DNA from: DRGT01 sp022567895
GTDB lineage: Archaea; Thermoproteota; Nitrososphaeria; Nitrososphaerales; Nitrosopumilaceae
Reading direction: 5' to 3'
Assembly (NCBI GenBank): GCA_022567895.1
Contig: JADFGC010000067.1
Coordinates: forward strand, 1-5,740
Length of the DNA: 5,740 nucleotides
The position numbers and the translations under genes were made by a program. The notes beneath the pieces are model-generated. The model saw only the letters and a program-made list of their open reading frames with translations, did no database searches and was not told the DNA's origin. Shown piece by piece: positions 5,347-5,740 of the stretch (positions are counted from its first letter, which is position 1; every line of letters begins with the position of its first letter).

Positions 5347-5740
5347 AGAGAAAACACATCGCCAGATTTTACTTCAGTTAATGCATCAACATTTGAAGTG
5401 ATTTTTCCAAGTGGGGTCATTTTTTTTCCAGGTTCACTGTCTCCGATAAAAAAACAAATACTTCCCCCAGCTGGTAAAAATGCAATATCTCCTTTTTTGA
5501 ACACACTTCTTGCCCGTTCAATTCCAGAATTTATTGGAGTCTCAAGATAAACAATTGATTTTCCTAAAAGATGAGCATTTCCTTCTAATGGTAGTGATCG
5601 AGAAAGTATTCCAACAGTTTTTGGTGAAAGATGTCTTTTGAGCTCACATGTTATCTTTGATTTGCCTCTAATTTCTAAAATCAAGTTAATTTTTGATACC
5701 GAACCTGAAGTCAATTTGTTGTTTAGAATTATTGGAATAT
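5328..5740 (-). CDS. Cyclophilin-like domain protein (TM1367/DUF369 type), probably cut by right window edge
   Basis: The minus-strand frame ends at TGA 5330-5328 and stays open to the right edge. The clear domain runs from INLILEIRGKSKITCEL through SIVYLETPIN, the core FKKGDIAFLPAGGSICFFIG and TPLGKITSNVDALTEVKSGD. The GD-x-x-x-x-P-x-G-x-x-x-C-F-F-x-G pattern matches the small beta-barrel cyclophilin-like family typified by Thermotoga TM1367; that family lacks demonstrated prolyl-isomerase function and its role is unknown. No ATG precedes the domain inside the window. The only internal starts are TTG codons, for example at 5714 (which would give 128 residues); upstream of it the frame reads IPIILNNK without a stop, so a start, or a further domain, beyond 5740 is more likely. 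No signal peptide or membrane helix is visible in the part present. It overlaps the S25e gene end by 19 nt. Confidence 0.82.
   Translation of the reverse strand, partial: IPIILNNKLTSGSVSKINLILEIRGKSKITCELKRHLSPKTVGILSRSLPLEGNAHLLGKSIVYLETPINSGIERARSVFKKGDIAFLPAGGSICFFIGDSEPGKKMTPLGKITSNVDALTEVKSGDVFSLYADKG
5420..5427 (+). terminator. Oligo-T tract, candidate terminator of S25e
   Basis: Eight T residues lie about 73 nt after the S25e stop on the plus strand. They are the antisense of a Lys-Lys pair in the cyclophilin-like gene (PGKKMTP). It is the first long T tract after S25e, but the distance makes the assignment tentative. Confidence 0.3.

Overview
The window looks like chromosomal DNA from an AT-rich ammonia-oxidising archaeon (Thaumarchaeota/Nitrososphaerota, most like Nitrosopumilus or Nitrosarchaeum). 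The basis is the archaeal-type threonyl-tRNA synthetase with its archaeal editing domain, the archaeal/eukaryotic ribosomal protein S25e with a lysine-rich tail, a deoxyhypusine-synthase family protein, short TATA-like boxes about 27-30 nt before the start codons, and dense packing with very short gaps. The genus is inference; the archaeal assignment is strong. I see no mobile element, CRISPR array, tRNA or rRNA.

Layout, left to right. Minus strand: the N-terminal 168 codons of an agmatinase/arginase-family ureohydrolase (running off the left edge), preceded 49 nt upstream by a complete GTG-started threonyl-tRNA synthetase, so the two probably form a thrS-ureohydrolase operon. A divergent intergenic region of about 110 bp leads to a plus-strand, membrane-anchored CAP/SCP-domain protein predicted to face outside the cell. 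It converges on an unrecognised 114-residue minus-strand protein, the two stop codons sharing the palindrome TTAA. A second divergent promoter region leads to a plus-strand deoxyhypusine-synthase-like protein, which converges on a 70-residue Cys/His-rich minus-strand protein, the stops sharing CTAG. A third divergent promoter region leads to ribosomal protein S25e, whose end overlaps by 19 nt the end of a minus-strand cyclophilin-like (TM1367/DUF369 type) protein that seems to run off the right edge.

Functionally the window is mostly translation and polyamine related: tRNA charging (ThrRS), the small ribosomal subunit (S25e), and two enzymes of the families that act in polyamine/hypusine chemistry (ureohydrolase and DHS family). 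The most interesting point is that the DHS-family protein keeps the catalytic lysine but reads like the DHS-like subfamily shared with bacteria that lack eIF5A, with several spermidine-contact positions changed; its true substrate is therefore open. A second theme is extreme compaction: three convergent pairs overlap at their stops, and lysine codons at or near gene ends form oligo-T tracts on the opposite strand that could act as terminators for the facing gene.
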